Shown here: positions 8,737 through 19,423 of the stretch, one piece after another
Layout: every line of letters begins with the position of its first letter
Numbering within the stretch: position 1 is the first letter of the stretch
Assembly: GCF_001854475.1 (NCBI RefSeq)
Contig: NZ_MNAN01000034.1
Span: 259,698 to 323,697 of the forward strand
DNA: 64,000 nt
Direction of reading: 5' to 3'
DNA from: Pseudoalteromonas byunsanensis
GTDB lineage: Bacteria; Pseudomonadota; Gammaproteobacteria; Enterobacterales; Alteromonadaceae
Made by a program: the position numbers and the translations under genes
The notes under the pieces: model-generated
What the model was told of the DNA's origin: nothing
Seen by the model: the letters and a program-made list of their open reading frames with translations, nothing else
Database searches by the model: none

Positions 8737-11511
8737 CTAGGCACGTTTAATTTCTGACAGCGCCTCACCAAGTGCCTTATACAAAAAGCTTTTTTCAATT
8801 GGTTTGGCAACAAAGTTATCCATACCAACTTGTAAGCACTTGAGACGATCCTCGCTGTAAGCGTTGGCAGTTATTGCAATAATGTAAGGTTTACCATATA
8901 TATTCGGTTCTTTTCTAATATGTTTGGTACATTCATATCCATCCATATTTGGCATCTGGCAATCCATTAAGACAATATCGACACTATGATCTTTTAAAAA
9001 TGTCAGCGCTTCAACGCCATCCATTGTTTTGTGTAAAATACATCGCGTATCTTGCATAGCCTTCGCTAATACGATCTGGTTTACCATATTATCTTCTACT
9101 ATCAACACAGATGCGTTACTTAAGTCAGGCGTATTGATTGATGGGCCTGTATGCGCTGATAGTTCAGCCACTTGTGCAGGTATTTTCAAGGTAAAGCAAC
9201 TCCCCTCCCCCTTGACACTTTCAACCTCCAACTTCCCTCCCATCAGTTCTGACAAGCGCTTTGAGATAGTTAACCCAAGCCCTGTACCGCCATAGCGGCG
9301 TGTTGTAGAAACATCTAGTTGAGTAAATTCATTGAATAATAACTTTTGCTGGTTACGTGATATACCTATCCCGGTATCTTTTACCTTTACTATCAGATGG
9401 TTATTTTGGTAATCCACCAATAGGGACACGGTACCTTCCTCTGTAAATTTGCCTGCATTATTGAGTAAGTTATTAACGATTTGATTGACCCGCAACGAAT
9501 CAACTAACAAACATGAGGGCAATTTAGAGGACAGTTGATATTCGAACTTTACTTGTTTTTTAAGTCCAACCTGCTCAAAGAGTGTTGCTATGGTATCAAA
9601 TAATTTGAATACATCTGTTGCATGTAAATCAAGCGCTAATGCACCGGCCTCTATTTTTGAGTAATCCAAGATGTCATTTAGGATTAACAGTAGGTTCTGA
9701 GCTGAAGTATGAACAATTTCTAGCTGTTTTAAGGTTTCTTCATCACCTTTCTTCTGCTCAACAAGTATACCCGTTAGGCCTATAATGCCATTCATAGGCG
9801 TACGGATTTCGTGGCTCATATTTGCTAAAAAGCGACTTTTTGCTTTATTTGCATTGTTCGCCGCAGCTACCGCTGCTAGTAGTTCTTCTGTTTTTTCATT
9901 GACTTGTTGTTCTAATTCTCGGTTAAAGTTAGTTAGTTTCTTGTTTAGCTCCTCATTTTCACTGTTGGCTAGCTGCAACTTTGAGAAGTTCATGGTGAGC
10001 TTAAATGCAAGTTGATTAAAGTGTTGTTGTAATGTAATAACTTCTAAACAACTGGCTTGTTCACCGGCTGAATTTCTCAGCATTGAACTGGGTTCAAAGT
10101 GATTAATATCCTCACTCAATGCGGCTATAGGCTTTACCAAATATCGAGAGAGTTGGCTTACAAATATACTGCTGAGAATAATGATGACTAATGCTAGTAG
10201 CAGTGATTTTCCCCATGCTGAAGCCGCTGCAAGACGAACATGATGTCCTTCGAGTAAAGTCACCACCGTCCAGTTTAAACCTTCAATTTTACGAGCGTAG
10301 CGATACAAAACCTTGCCCTGAAGGTCTGTATATGTGGAGTTACTCTCATCATGCCAAGCCTCCAAAATATCGGCTGGCAAAATATCTAATACCTTATATG
10401 ACGATGCCAAAGAGCTGTAAACAACTTGGTTAGTGTTATCAAGTATTATCAAATCGCCACTGTTGACAAGGATATTGGGTCTAAACCGGGCAAACGAATC
10501 AAATATCAGTGAAGCCTCAACAATCCCATCAAATTGACCTTCTTTAAATATTGGCGCTGAAATTGCGATAATCAGATCACGTCCAAACCCTCGTCCCTCT
10601 AGAATTGGAGAGATATATCCATTTGGATAAAATGGTGCTTGTACAAAATAATCCCTATCTACGACAGATAGAGATTCATCCATTCGATTATTTTCAAAAA
10701 CATCAGGATAAAAAGCGCCAATGATACCCTTACTGTCAGTAGATATAGCCGTTCGCAAATCTGGTTGTAACTCAACCAGAGTTCTAAGTGCCGCTCCCCT
10801 CTCAAAGCCTTGCTCTACATTGTTAGCCACACTTACTACAGCGCGTCGATACCCTTTTAAGTAATCACTAAGCTGGACGCTGATATTCTTTGCCGCTCCT
10901 TGAAGCTGCTCTTTAACTTCATGTTCAATACGGCTATAGCTATTATTGGTCAGCACAATCGAAGTGATGAGAACTACCAAAACGATTAAAAGACTAATGG
11001 TGTAATTAAGGATTGCATTCAATGGCTGTGCGCGCCACAAGTGACGGACAAAGAAAAAACTGAGTAAATCGACAATCGCTAGATATAACGCTGCATTGAT
11101 AAAATACTTCGCTAGTGCAGTGACTATCACTAGGTTAGGTAAACTTAATAAGTAGTATCCGAAAATCAGTAATATCGGTAACCCAATCACCAACCAAAAT
11201 CCCAGCCCCCTGATGAAAAAAGGCTTACCCTTTTTCACACACAGTACCTGCAGCCAAATCACTTCGAGCACAAATACCACAGAAGGCCAACTATGCCCCC
11301 AACGATAAAATATAAACGCAGCGCCAATGGCGGCACAAAGTAACGCATAGCGCCAGCCAAACAATACCAGTGATAATAGAACAAAAAGTTGACCGAAAAG
11401 GAACTCTGAGGAATCTAAAAAGAAAAAGGGCAATAGGTTCGCCAAACCGCCAGATATACCCAAAAGGAGAGTCACTATCAATGGCATGTATTTGTGAAGA
11501 TAATTAGGCAC
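8737..11511 (-). CDS. Hybrid sensor histidine kinase with multi-TM module, dCache and receiver
   Basis: 924-aa membrane kinase. Order: five or six hydrophobic segments (1-160), another TM near 170-190, a double-Cache-like periplasmic domain (about 195-430), TM (about 435-455), HAMP, coiled coil, HisKA with phosphoacceptor His567 in SHEIRTPMNG, HATPase with GTGLGL, and a C-terminal receiver with Asp850 (LMDCQMPNMDG). The start codon is GTG, chosen because GGGAA lies seven bases upstream; an ATG 24 bases downstream is the alternative. It converges with the preceding GGDEF-EAL gene with only seven bases between stops and no terminator between them. No Hpt or output domain, so it must pass phosphate to another protein, possibly the nearby free Hpt. 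Confidence 0.9.
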   Translation of the reverse strand: MPNYLHKYMPLIVTLLLGISGGLANLLPFFFLDSSEFLFGQLFVLLSLVLFGWRYALLCAAIGAAFIFYRWGHSWPSVVFVLEVIWLQVLCVKKGKPFFIRGLGFWLVIGLPILLIFGYYLLSLPNLVIVTALAKYFINAALYLAIVDLLSFFFVRHLWRAQPLNAILNYTISLLIVLVVLITSIVLTNNSYSRIEHEVKEQLQGAAKNISVQLSDYLKGYRRAVVSVANNVEQGFERGAALRTLVELQPDLRTAISTDSKGIIGAFYPDVFENNRMDESLSVVDRDYFVQAPFYPNGYISPILEGRGFGRDLIIAISAPIFKEGQFDGIVEASLIFDSFARFRPNILVNSGDLIILDNTNQVVYSSLASSYKVLDILPADILEAWHDESNSTYTDLQGKVLYRYARKIEGLNWTVVTLLEGHHVRLAAASAWGKSLLLALVIIILSSIFVSQLSRYLVKPIAALSEDINHFEPSSMLRNSAGEQASCLEVITLQQHFNQLAFKLTMNFSKLQLANSENEELNKKLTNFNRELEQQVNEKTEELLAAVAAANNANKAKSRFLANMSHEIRTPMNGIIGLTGILVEQKKGDEETLKQLEIVHTSAQNLLLILNDILDYSKIEAGALALDLHATDVFKLFDTIATLFEQVGLKKQVKFEYQLSSKLPSCLLVDSLRVNQIVNNLLNNAGKFTEEGTVSLLVDYQNNHLIVKVKDTGIGISRNQQKLLFNEFTQLDVSTTRRYGGTGLGLTISKRLSELMGGKLEVESVKGEGSCFTLKIPAQVAELSAHTGPSINTPDLSNASVLIVEDNMVNQIVLAKAMQDTRCILHKTMDGVEALTFLKDHSVDIVLMDCQMPNMDGYECTKHIRKEPNIYGKPYIIAITANAYSEDRLKCLQVGMDNFVAKPIEKSFLYKALGEALSEIKRA

Positions 11512-11655
11512 AGATAATTCCCAGAGCTACTAACCTATTAAAGGTAAAAGAAAACCCTCAGTTTGCCAACCTATTACGAAAGTTTTACTAATTTATTTAC
11601 TACGTTAAAGTGTCTTTGTATAAAAGGGTTTTTCCACACCGTCAATGTTCATTCC

Positions 11656-12546
11656 CTAATGTTCTGGACACTGATGGCTTTCTATCTGTAGAACGCATTG
11701 TTCAACTTTAAACCTGTTTCTAAGTAACTTTTCCACCGTCACTCTACACAAAGCATCATGCTGCTCTATTGTGCAGTGATGTTTAAGGACAATATGAGCA
11801 CCGACAGCTAACTGCCCTTCTAACTCACTCACCGTGATATTGTGTACGCTCTCAACATGCTCTGCACCTGATATAGCTTTCTCCAGTTCGGATATCTTTG
11901 GTAGTTTTTTCTGTGTGAAAAATAACCCCATCACACAACTTCGAATCACCTTTACGCCCGTTATTAGTACAAATATTGAGATAAGTAAGCTGGAAATAAT
12001 GTCGATCAATTCCCATCCAGTTACATAAATGAGTACACCGGCAATGAATGTAGATACAGTCGATAGTAAGTCAAAAAACGAATGTAAAAACACCGCGTAA
12101 ACATTAATACTGTCTTTTCTGCCTTTATATAAAATCCAAGTGGATAAGCCATGAAAAAGGAAGCCAATTGCTGCAATGACGGACATTAAGTATGAGTTAA
12201 CTTCTAGCTGATGACCTTCGGTATGATGGAAAAAACGTTCGGACCCTTCAACTATTATCAACACAGAGATGGCCAAATATAGCAGTCCATTGATAAGCCC
12301 CCCGATATATTCCGCCTTTTTGTAGCCATCGTTATACGTTTTCGCCAAATACACGGCAATACTGGAAGCTATAACTGCAATGAATAACGAACTATTGTGA
12401 ACAAAGAGATGACCAGCATCTGCTAGCACAGCTAAAGAGTTAGCGTAGTAGGCGCCAAACAGCTGAATAACCATGAATGAGCAAGTGATTGCCAATGCAA
12501 TCAGCAGCCTTCTACGTGAGGCCTGGTGAGTTGTGATGTCAGTCAT
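11656..12546 (-). CDS. Cation diffusion facilitator family metal transporter (CzcD/ZitB-like)
   Basis: 296-aa inner-membrane divalent-metal/proton antiporter with six predicted transmembrane segments and a C-terminal cytoplasmic domain that ends in a His/Cys-rich tail (ESHQCPEH). The TM5 metal site HSFFD is canonical HxxxD. In TM2, where CzcD/ZitB relatives have HxxxD (ADAGHMLTD), this protein reads ADAGHLFVHN, placing His at the fourth ligand position. That may alter metal preference away from plain Zn/Cd. Single gene; neighbours are signalling genes, so context gives no further hint. Confidence 0.88.
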   Translation of the reverse strand: MTDITTHQASRRRLLIALAITCSFMVIQLFGAYYANSLAVLADAGHLFVHNSSLFIAVIASSIAVYLAKTYNDGYKKAEYIGGLINGLLYLAISVLIIVEGSERFFHHTEGHQLEVNSYLMSVIAAIGFLFHGLSTWILYKGRKDSINVYAVFLHSFFDLLSTVSTFIAGVLIYVTGWELIDIISSLLISIFVLITGVKVIRSCVMGLFFTQKKLPKISELEKAISGAEHVESVHNITVSELEGQLAVGAHIVLKHHCTIEQHDALCRVTVEKLLRNRFKVEQCVLQIESHQCPEH

Positions 12547-12695
12547 CTACAGGGGGAAAACCTTAAAATTGAAATGCACCGAGTTCGGTAATGATATAAA
12601 GTCACAATTGTAGCGAATTTTCCCCTCTAACGCATCAAAAACCTTAGAGGCTAAGGCTTTTTAGTTCTTTTCGGCTATTACTTAGGCATAATTTC

Positions 12696-13178
12696 TTAGT
12701 GGCAAAATTCCCATATCACTTTGTCTGCAACCTCACGTAAAACTTTGATGTCATCTTCATCAAAAGTGCGAGGCTCTATATCAATCAAACATAAAGTCCC
12801 CAACGCACTACCATTTTTGTGCACCAACGGCGCACCTGCGTAGAATCGTATATATGGCGGGCCTGTTACCAGTGGATTATCCTTAAATCGTTCATCCTTA
12901 AGAGCATTAGGCACAACAAAAACATCTGGTCCTAGTATGGCATGGCCACAAAACGAAATGTCTCTTGATGTTTCACATGCGTCTAACCCAACTTTCGACT
13001 TAAACCATTGTCTATCACTGTCAACTAAGCTTATTAGTGCAACTGGCACACAAAAAACATGCGCCACAAATTCAGTTAAACGGTCTAATTGCGGCTCAGG
13101 CTCTGAGTCCAATAATCCCAGCTCATTGAGTGTCTGAATTCTAAGTGGTTCATTTTTTGGTTTTTGAGGTTTTTTCAT
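12696..13178 (-). CDS. GAF domain sensor protein
   Basis: 160-aa cytosolic protein consisting almost entirely of one GAF domain. Characteristic stretches are ALISLVDSDRQWFKSKVGL, SFCGHAIL and FYAGAPLV..GSALGTLCLID. This subtype is widespread as the N-terminal input of diguanylate cyclases and kinases, but here stands alone with no output domain. It lies divergently from the large NIT-domain kinase, 69 bases apart, so the two may share a control region. The ligand is unknown. Confidence 0.85.
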   Translation of the reverse strand: MKKPQKPKNEPLRIQTLNELGLLDSEPEPQLDRLTEFVAHVFCVPVALISLVDSDRQWFKSKVGLDACETSRDISFCGHAILGPDVFVVPNALKDERFKDNPLVTGPPYIRFYAGAPLVHKNGSALGTLCLIDIEPRTFDEDDIKVLREVADKVIWEFCH

Positions 13179-13247
13179 AATAACAGTGTGAGCAATTTAT
13201 AAACCTTGTTCTATAGTAGTTTATTAAACTGACAACGTTCTACTTCT

Positions 13248-16200
13248 ATGCAAAAAAAAGTCGAAAAGTTGCTTTGCTTCATCATATTATTCATCTGCTT
13301 TGTAACACTTGACCATATTCTAAGCCAGTATGATAAAGCAAAACTCAATCATGTTACTCATACACAAGTTGCGTTAAATAGTGAACAACTGTTCTTGATT
13401 GGACAACTCGTTTTCTCACTGCAGCGAGAGCGGGGAACCAGTGCAGTTTTCTATGCGCAGAAAAATTTAAACCAATATGAAATGCTCATAAAGTATAAAA
13501 ATGATACAGACCAACATTTAACACAAGCTATCAATTATTTTACCAACCAAAAACTAACCGCTCACCTACAGGGGCCAATAACAGCCTTAAAAAATGTGCC
13601 AACAACACTTGCTCGCCTGAGGGCTCAGATCATTGATAAAGATGTTACCAAGCTAGGAGGATTCCAACGCTACACCAAGCTTATTGATTCACTGCTTAGT
13701 ACACAGCTAACTATTTTGCACAGTGGTACTGGAACAACGAAAGAAACAACGAAAAGCGACTTTTCTGATTATTTGAATCTGCTCTATAGTATTGAATATA
13801 TAGCTAAACTCAGAGCAAACGTTGGCGAATATATAAGGTCGTCCCATAAAAATAATGCAACTAAAATCGCGAATATTTTGTACTTAAATGCTAGTCACAA
13901 CTATTTACTACAGACAGCTTCCTCCAACGAAGACATACAAAACACGATTTCCGATATCTTAAGCACTAAAGAAAAGAATAAAATTGACGGCGTCATTGAA
14001 AGCATTCAAACAACGGGCAATACAAAAATAAAAGCCACCGACTGGTGGCTCATTAGTACTGACTACATTAACCAATTGGTAGAGTTGTCAGCTGCTATTA
14101 CCAAACAACACCAACTCCATTGGACGAAAAATCAAGTAAGTTCACAGCGTCACCTAAATATGCTCATCCTAACGATGGTAATGTTAGCTCTACTTATTAC
14201 TTTCGTTTTGTACAAGGCATGGGAAGTAACGAAGACCGATAAAAGAGGTCAAAATCTATCTTTAAATTATTGGCAATTATCACTTGTTTTCATCACTTTC
14301 ATGTTCGTTATGCTAGTAACACACCGCTTCAGTCAACGCATTTTACACGATGACCTAAATACTCAGTTAGCAGGTGAACTTAGAAGCAACGCCATTCATA
14401 CATTACAAAACGTAAAAGAAGTTTGGTATAGACCCATCAAAACACGATTAACTGATGCACAAGCATATTTGTCTAACGTATCCGATAGTGAATTGAAAAA
14501 TCACGCAAAAATTAAAACCTATCTGAACTCCAACAACTTGGCCATATACAACATCAGCGAACAAAGTTGGCTTACCAACGGCAGTGACGAGCTAAACGTA
14601 GCACTGCAACAAATAAAGCCAAGGTTACAGCTAGCTAAAAATGGAAAAATTGTCTCGACAACGGTTTTTGTAAACAACACGCTAAGTGCGCACTTTACAA
14701 CTATAGCTGTAGGTCAAAACGGTATACGGCCTTACCTCATATGGTATTCAACAAGTGACTTTGCTTCACTTAAAACCCTTCTAAGATCTCCCTTCTTGTC
14801 ATCTGATTCAACCTCATTTTATTTCGACAAGCGCCATATTATTACCAGCTTTCATGAGTATACAAACCATTGGCTTGATGATGCTTTGTCTAACGCCAGT
14901 ACTTCGTTTGCTCAACTGGGCGCGCTAATACCACAACATTATTATAATTTTCAGGGTAACAGTGTGTTAGGAATACTCGCATGGGACAATGAGTTAAACA
15001 TTGGTATAGGTTCAGAGCGCGAAATCGCAGCGATTGGTTCGCTAATAGATAACGTGAAAAATGAATTTACTATACAGCTTATCGTGCTCTTACTACTAAG
15101 TAGCGGCGCTTTATTTATCGCATTTAGAGTGCAAAATAGAGCCATTGAAAAGCTTAGCCTTTCTGAACAACAGCTAGCGAAGGACAAAATTCAGCTCAAT
15201 ATCGCGCAACAAATAGCCAGCATGGGGTCGTGGGAATGGCAATTTAGTGACAAAAACGCGCTGATCTCTAATGAACTGGCGAACATGCTCAATCTGTCAA
15301 CAGAGACACATGAGTACTCTTTAAGAAGCTTACTGCGCTATTTAACAGCACAAAGCCGAAAGGAACTGTTTTTGGAAGTCAAAAAACATAACCAACTTAA
15401 ACCAATCAAACTACAACTTACCACCCAAAATCTAACCGATATTACACATGTTGGATTTGCTGCGAACTGGCAGGTAGCTCACGATTGTCAAATCAATGAG
15501 AAGAATTACTTAACCAAAAACCTAGTTGGTATAATAAAAAATGTTTCTCACATAGTTAAAGAACAATCCCTTCAGCAGCAACGACAAGTAGCCCTCAGAG
15601 CCGCCAGAGAAGCTGCACTAGCGAAGATGGAAGATGCAGAATTACAACGCAAAGCGCTAGAGTCTGCATTGGCTGAAAACAAAAAAACAGAAAAGCTACT
15701 TCAGGAAACACTCGACAGCATTCCAGCTTTTATTCTACTGCTTGATTCACAGGCAAAGATAAAACTTGTCAATCAATACTGGTTTAAAACCCAACATACA
15801 AACCAGTTTAGTGGTGGTCTATTTCTGAATACATTTTTCTGCGTTGGCGACGATTGCCTTGATGCCATAAACTCATTACCACTGGTTCGAAAGCGTCCGT
15901 TATTAGATGCGCTCAACGCTGCAAAATATCAAGATGACTATGTAATGGAGTTAGAATGTGAATACCGCATAGATGACAACACTCTTTGGTATGAAGTCAT
16001 TATCTCAACCCTAGAAACCGATGATGACAAAGCGATTTTGTTATATCAACATGACATTACTCAGCGAAAACAAAGCTCAACCCTGCTTGAAGATGCCAAG
16101 GCCAAAGCCGAGTTAGCAAATGACGCCAAATCCCGCTTTCTCGCAACAATGAGTCATGAAATCCGCACACCCATGAATGGTGTTGTAGGTATGTTAGACC

Positions 16201-18065
16201 TACTACATCAAAGCGAGTTAAGCCAGGAACAAAACCACTTGGCGTCAGTCGCTAAAAACTCTGCATTAATGTTGCTTAGAATCATCAATGATGTCTTAGA
16301 TTTTTCTAAAATTGAAGCAGGTAAAATGACCATAGATAAAGTAGCATTTAATTGGCGTAGCTTAGTGAAAGAGACCGCAGAACTTCTCTCCCATCATGTT
16401 AAAGAGAAAAACCTACAAATGTATTTTATGTTTGACCCAAGTCTTAGTTATTGGCAGCTAGGAGATCCCATAAGAATAAGACAGATTTTATTAAACCTAA
16501 TTGGAAATGCAATTAAGTTCACCAAAACAACGTCCAGTAAAATCGGCGTTATTGAGATAAGAGTAAGTGGCTCGCATGATAAACGCGACAAGCTTCTGAT
16601 CAGTGTCAAAGACAATGGCAAAGGCATGACACAGGAGCAGCAAAAAGCTTTGTTTCAACCTTTCACACAAGCAGACAACAGTATTCACCGACAGTTTGGT
16701 GGAACCGGATTGGGTCTGTCAATCACTCAAAGATTGACTTCTATGATGCAAGGCCAGATCTCTTGCCACAGTCAGGAAAACAATGGCAGTACATTTACCG
16801 TAGAATTGCCCTATCAAAACCATAAAGCAGAAAAAGATACAGAAATTGAAATACGATTTAACAATACCAGTGTTTATATATTGGGTGATGACGACATTTT
16901 CGAACAAGATCTTCAAGCAAACTTAATAGCCCACGGAGCCCAATGCAAAATAGAAAACTGGGCAAATATAAATAATAGTAAAATCAATTCATTAAACGCC
17001 AACTACATTATCGTCACATTAGAACGCTATCAACAAATCATTACCTCTGACTATCAATTTCAACCAAGCAATGACACAACGGTATATATCATTCTTGTTG
17101 GTGATAACTTTACTACTCCACTACCAAAAGAAAGTTGTTTTGAGCCAATCTATTACAACCCATACTATAGTTTCAAAATCATTGAGCAACTCGCTATCAG
17201 AGAAAACATTATCAGCCCAGAAGTTAAATTGGAGCCTCCAGCCAAACCGAGTCAACTTGAACTGCCTAGTATCGAGCAGGCACAACTCGACAATCAACTG
17301 GTGTTGATAGTGGAAGACAATGCTTACAATCAGGAAGTATTTAGACGTCAATTAAGTCTATTGGGGTATCAGTGCATGGTAGCAGAACATGGAGCCATGG
17401 CATTAGAGTTTCTAGAAAGCTATTCATTTGCCTTAATCATTACAGACTGCCATATGCCAGTTATGGACGGTTATACCTTTTCAAAAAAATATCGCCAGCT
17501 AGAAAAGCAAAAAAAATCAGGCAAAGAAACGGCAATCATCGCGGCGACCGCAAATGCGCTCAGTGGCGAACGCAGCAAATGTTTAGAATGTGGGATGAAC
17601 GACTACATATCCAAGCCAATCGAACTGACAAAGTTAAAACAAATTCTACTTAAGTGGATGCCAGATAAAATACCAAAAAGCGAGCTAATAAATGGTAAAG
17701 AAAGCCACGATGACGACGCGCCAAACCACCGACTGATTGATTTACAACTGCTATCAGAATTTGTTGGTGTAGATAAAAAAATACAACACATATTTTTGCA
17801 AAGTTTTGTTTCAGAATCATCGCCTATTATGCAGTCGCTTGTAAATCAGCAATCAGATATTGGCCAAGTGCAAAGTTATGCTCATCAATTAAAATCCTCA
17901 GCTAAAGCAGTCGGAGCTGCCTTATTGGCTGAGAGTTATCACGAACTGGAAATAGCTGCAAAGGGCAAAGATCAGGATAAAATCGACGGTCTGCTTCCAA
18001 AGTGTATTTCACACTTTGGTGCTGTATGTTCTGAAATAACTTCTATACTCAATACTAGTGATTAG
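13248..18065 (+). CDS. NIT-domain hybrid sensor kinase with PAS, receiver and Hpt
   Basis: 1605-aa membrane kinase. An N-terminal TM anchors a periplasmic all-helical NIT (nitrate/nitrite-sensing type) domain, residues about 45-290, signature LQRERGTSA. Two TMs follow (about 300-360), then a second periplasmic sensor region to about 610, another TM (about 612-630), coiled coil, PAS (about 815-930), HisKA with His970 (SHEIRTPMNG), HATPase (GGTGLGLS), a receiver with Asp1400 (TDCHMPVMDGY) and an Hpt with His1546 (HQLKSSAKAVGA). It thus carries every module of a four-step relay. No clear ribosome site precedes the ATG, so the start is less certain. It heads a same-strand block of signalling genes. 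Whether nitrate is the signal is inference. Confidence 0.9.
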   Translation: MQKKVEKLLCFIILFICFVTLDHILSQYDKAKLNHVTHTQVALNSEQLFLIGQLVFSLQRERGTSAVFYAQKNLNQYEMLIKYKNDTDQHLTQAINYFTNQKLTAHLQGPITALKNVPTTLARLRAQIIDKDVTKLGGFQRYTKLIDSLLSTQLTILHSGTGTTKETTKSDFSDYLNLLYSIEYIAKLRANVGEYIRSSHKNNATKIANILYLNASHNYLLQTASSNEDIQNTISDILSTKEKNKIDGVIESIQTTGNTKIKATDWWLISTDYINQLVELSAAITKQHQLHWTKNQVSSQRHLNMLILTMVMLALLITFVLYKAWEVTKTDKRGQNLSLNYWQLSLVFITFMFVMLVTHRFSQRILHDDLNTQLAGELRSNAIHTLQNVKEVWYRPIKTRLTDAQAYLSNVSDSELKNHAKIKTYLNSNNLAIYNISEQSWLTNGSDELNVALQQIKPRLQLAKNGKIVSTTVFVNNTLSAHFTTIAVGQNGIRPYLIWYSTSDFASLKTLLRSPFLSSDSTSFYFDKRHIITSFHEYTNHWLDDALSNASTSFAQLGALIPQHYYNFQGNSVLGILAWDNELNIGIGSEREIAAIGSLIDNVKNEFTIQLIVLLLLSSGALFIAFRVQNRAIEKLSLSEQQLAKDKIQLNIAQQIASMGSWEWQFSDKNALISNELANMLNLSTETHEYSLRSLLRYLTAQSRKELFLEVKKHNQLKPIKLQLTTQNLTDITHVGFAANWQVAHDCQINEKNYLTKNLVGIIKNVSHIVKEQSLQQQRQVALRAAREAALAKMEDAELQRKALESALAENKKTEKLLQETLDSIPAFILLLDSQAKIKLVNQYWFKTQHTNQFSGGLFLNTFFCVGDDCLDAINSLPLVRKRPLLDALNAAKYQDDYVMELECEYRIDDNTLWYEVIISTLETDDDKAILLYQHDITQRKQSSTLLEDAKAKAELANDAKSRFLATMSHEIRTPMNGVVGMLDLLHQSELSQEQNHLASVAKNSALMLLRIINDVLDFSKIEAGKMTIDKVAFNWRSLVKETAELLSHHVKEKNLQMYFMFDPSLSYWQLGDPIRIRQILLNLIGNAIKFTKTTSSKIGVIEIRVSGSHDKRDKLLISVKDNGKGMTQEQQKALFQPFTQADNSIHRQFGGTGLGLSITQRLTSMMQGQISCHSQENNGSTFTVELPYQNHKAEKDTEIEIRFNNTSVYILGDDDIFEQDLQANLIAHGAQCKIENWANINNSKINSLNANYIIVTLERYQQIITSDYQFQPSNDTTVYIILVGDNFTTPLPKESCFEPIYYNPYYSFKIIEQLAIRENIISPEVKLEPPAKPSQLELPSIEQAQLDNQLVLIVEDNAYNQEVFRRQLSLLGYQCMVAEHGAMALEFLESYSFALIITDCHMPVMDGYTFSKKYRQLEKQKKSGKETAIIAATANALSGERSKCLECGMNDYISKPIELTKLKQILLKWMPDKIPKSELINGKESHDDDAPNHRLIDLQLLSEFVGVDKKIQHIFLQSFVSESSPIMQSLVNQQSDIGQVQSYAHQLKSSAKAVGAALLAESYHELEIAAKGKDQDKIDGLLPKCISHFGAVCSEITSILNTSD

Positions 18066-18098
18066 CACTTCTTCTGAAAATAGTTTAAAGGTTTTTTC

Positions 18099-19310
18099 AT
18101 GGATGCCAGAAAGACATTCAAAATTGTTGCGATAGATGATAATGGCCTGATCCTCACGCAACTACGTCTGCTGCTTCAACACAACTTTTCTGTAGACTTT
18201 TATGGCTTTACGAACGGTCCTGACGCATTAGACATGATTGCCGAGCATCACGTTGATGTTATTTTTCTTGATCTCAACATGCCTCAAATGGATGGTATTG
18301 AGGTACTCAGATACTTATCAGATCTTAACGTTAAGTCTGCAATTGTTTTACTCAGTGGTGAAGACAATACCATCATAAAAATGGCTAAAAACCTTGCACA
18401 GTTACGCGCTCTTAATGTTGTTACCGGTATCGACAAGCCGATAACCCAAGTACAAATAAAGCACCTTATATCATCATTATTCGATGATAACAAAGTAGCC
18501 AGTGCCGAATTAAATACACAAACTTTTGACTACGAAGATGTCGCGCAGGCGGTTAACAACAAGCAAATGTGCCTGTATTTACAACCTAAACTCTCATTAC
18601 CCGAAGAAAATATTGTCGGAGCCGAGTTTTTAGTCCGCTGGAATCACCCCGAATTTGGTGTATTAACGCCCTATTACTTTATCGATATTATCGAAGACTC
18701 AGATCTCGTCCATGACTTTTCTATACTAGTGGTAGATGAAGCATTTGCATTTATAGAAAAACACTATGAAAAGCTAAAGGAGCTAACATTTAACATCAAC
18801 TTAAGCGTCAAAAATTTAGAAGATATCCACCTTCCCGAACGTTTGGCAGAGCTTGCCAGCAGCTACAGTGTTCCACCACAAATGATCACTCTTGAAGTAA
18901 CCGAAAGCCTATTAATTGAAAACTTAGCTGAGTCCTTGGACGTGCTGCTTAGACTCAGACTCAAGGGCTTCTCTTTATCTATTGATGATTTTGGAACGGG
19001 CTATTCGTCCATAAAGCAACTTAGTCAAATACCCTTTTGTGAATTAAAGTTAGATAGATGTTTTATCCATGGATGTGCACTGGACAAAGACAAACAAGCA
19101 ATCATCGAAGCTACTGTTGCACTGGCTCATAAGCTGCATTTAAAAATTGTTGCAGAAGGAATAGAAAACCCGAACGACCTGAGCTTTTTAAATCATTATA
19201 AAATAGATTATGGTCAAGGCTACTTATTCGCACTGCCTCTAAAAAAAGTCAGCTTTTTAAAAGCGTTAGAACAGCAAAAACATTACTCGGTACGCGAAAA
19301 CTATAATTAA
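18099..19310 (+). CDS. Response regulator with receiver and EAL phosphodiesterase domain
   Basis: 403-aa cytosolic protein that should hydrolyse c-di-GMP under phosphorylation control. The receiver (1-125) has phosphoacceptor Asp58 in FLDLNMPQMDG. The EAL domain (about 140-390) keeps the metal and catalytic signatures: E in GAEFLVRW (EFL variant of EAL), NINLS, EVTES, DDFGTGYSS and EGIEN. It starts 33 bases after the NIT kinase stop, with AAAGG seven bases before ATG, so it is the probable cognate output of that relay. Confidence 0.9.
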   Translation: MDARKTFKIVAIDDNGLILTQLRLLLQHNFSVDFYGFTNGPDALDMIAEHHVDVIFLDLNMPQMDGIEVLRYLSDLNVKSAIVLLSGEDNTIIKMAKNLAQLRALNVVTGIDKPITQVQIKHLISSLFDDNKVASAELNTQTFDYEDVAQAVNNKQMCLYLQPKLSLPEENIVGAEFLVRWNHPEFGVLTPYYFIDIIEDSDLVHDFSILVVDEAFAFIEKHYEKLKELTFNINLSVKNLEDIHLPERLAELASSYSVPPQMITLEVTESLLIENLAESLDVLLRLRLKGFSLSIDDFGTGYSSIKQLSQIPFCELKLDRCFIHGCALDKDKQAIIEATVALAHKLHLKIVAEGIENPNDLSFLNHYKIDYGQGYLFALPLKKVSFLKALEQQKHYSVRENYN

Positions 19311-19423
19311 CAACTATACTGAACATATTAAATTTTGCATAAAACAAGCTTAGTTATAAAGCGATGTTGAAAATAACAATAAGCATTGACCCTTTTCTTA
19401 ATTGCTAACTAGGAAGTGAAAAC

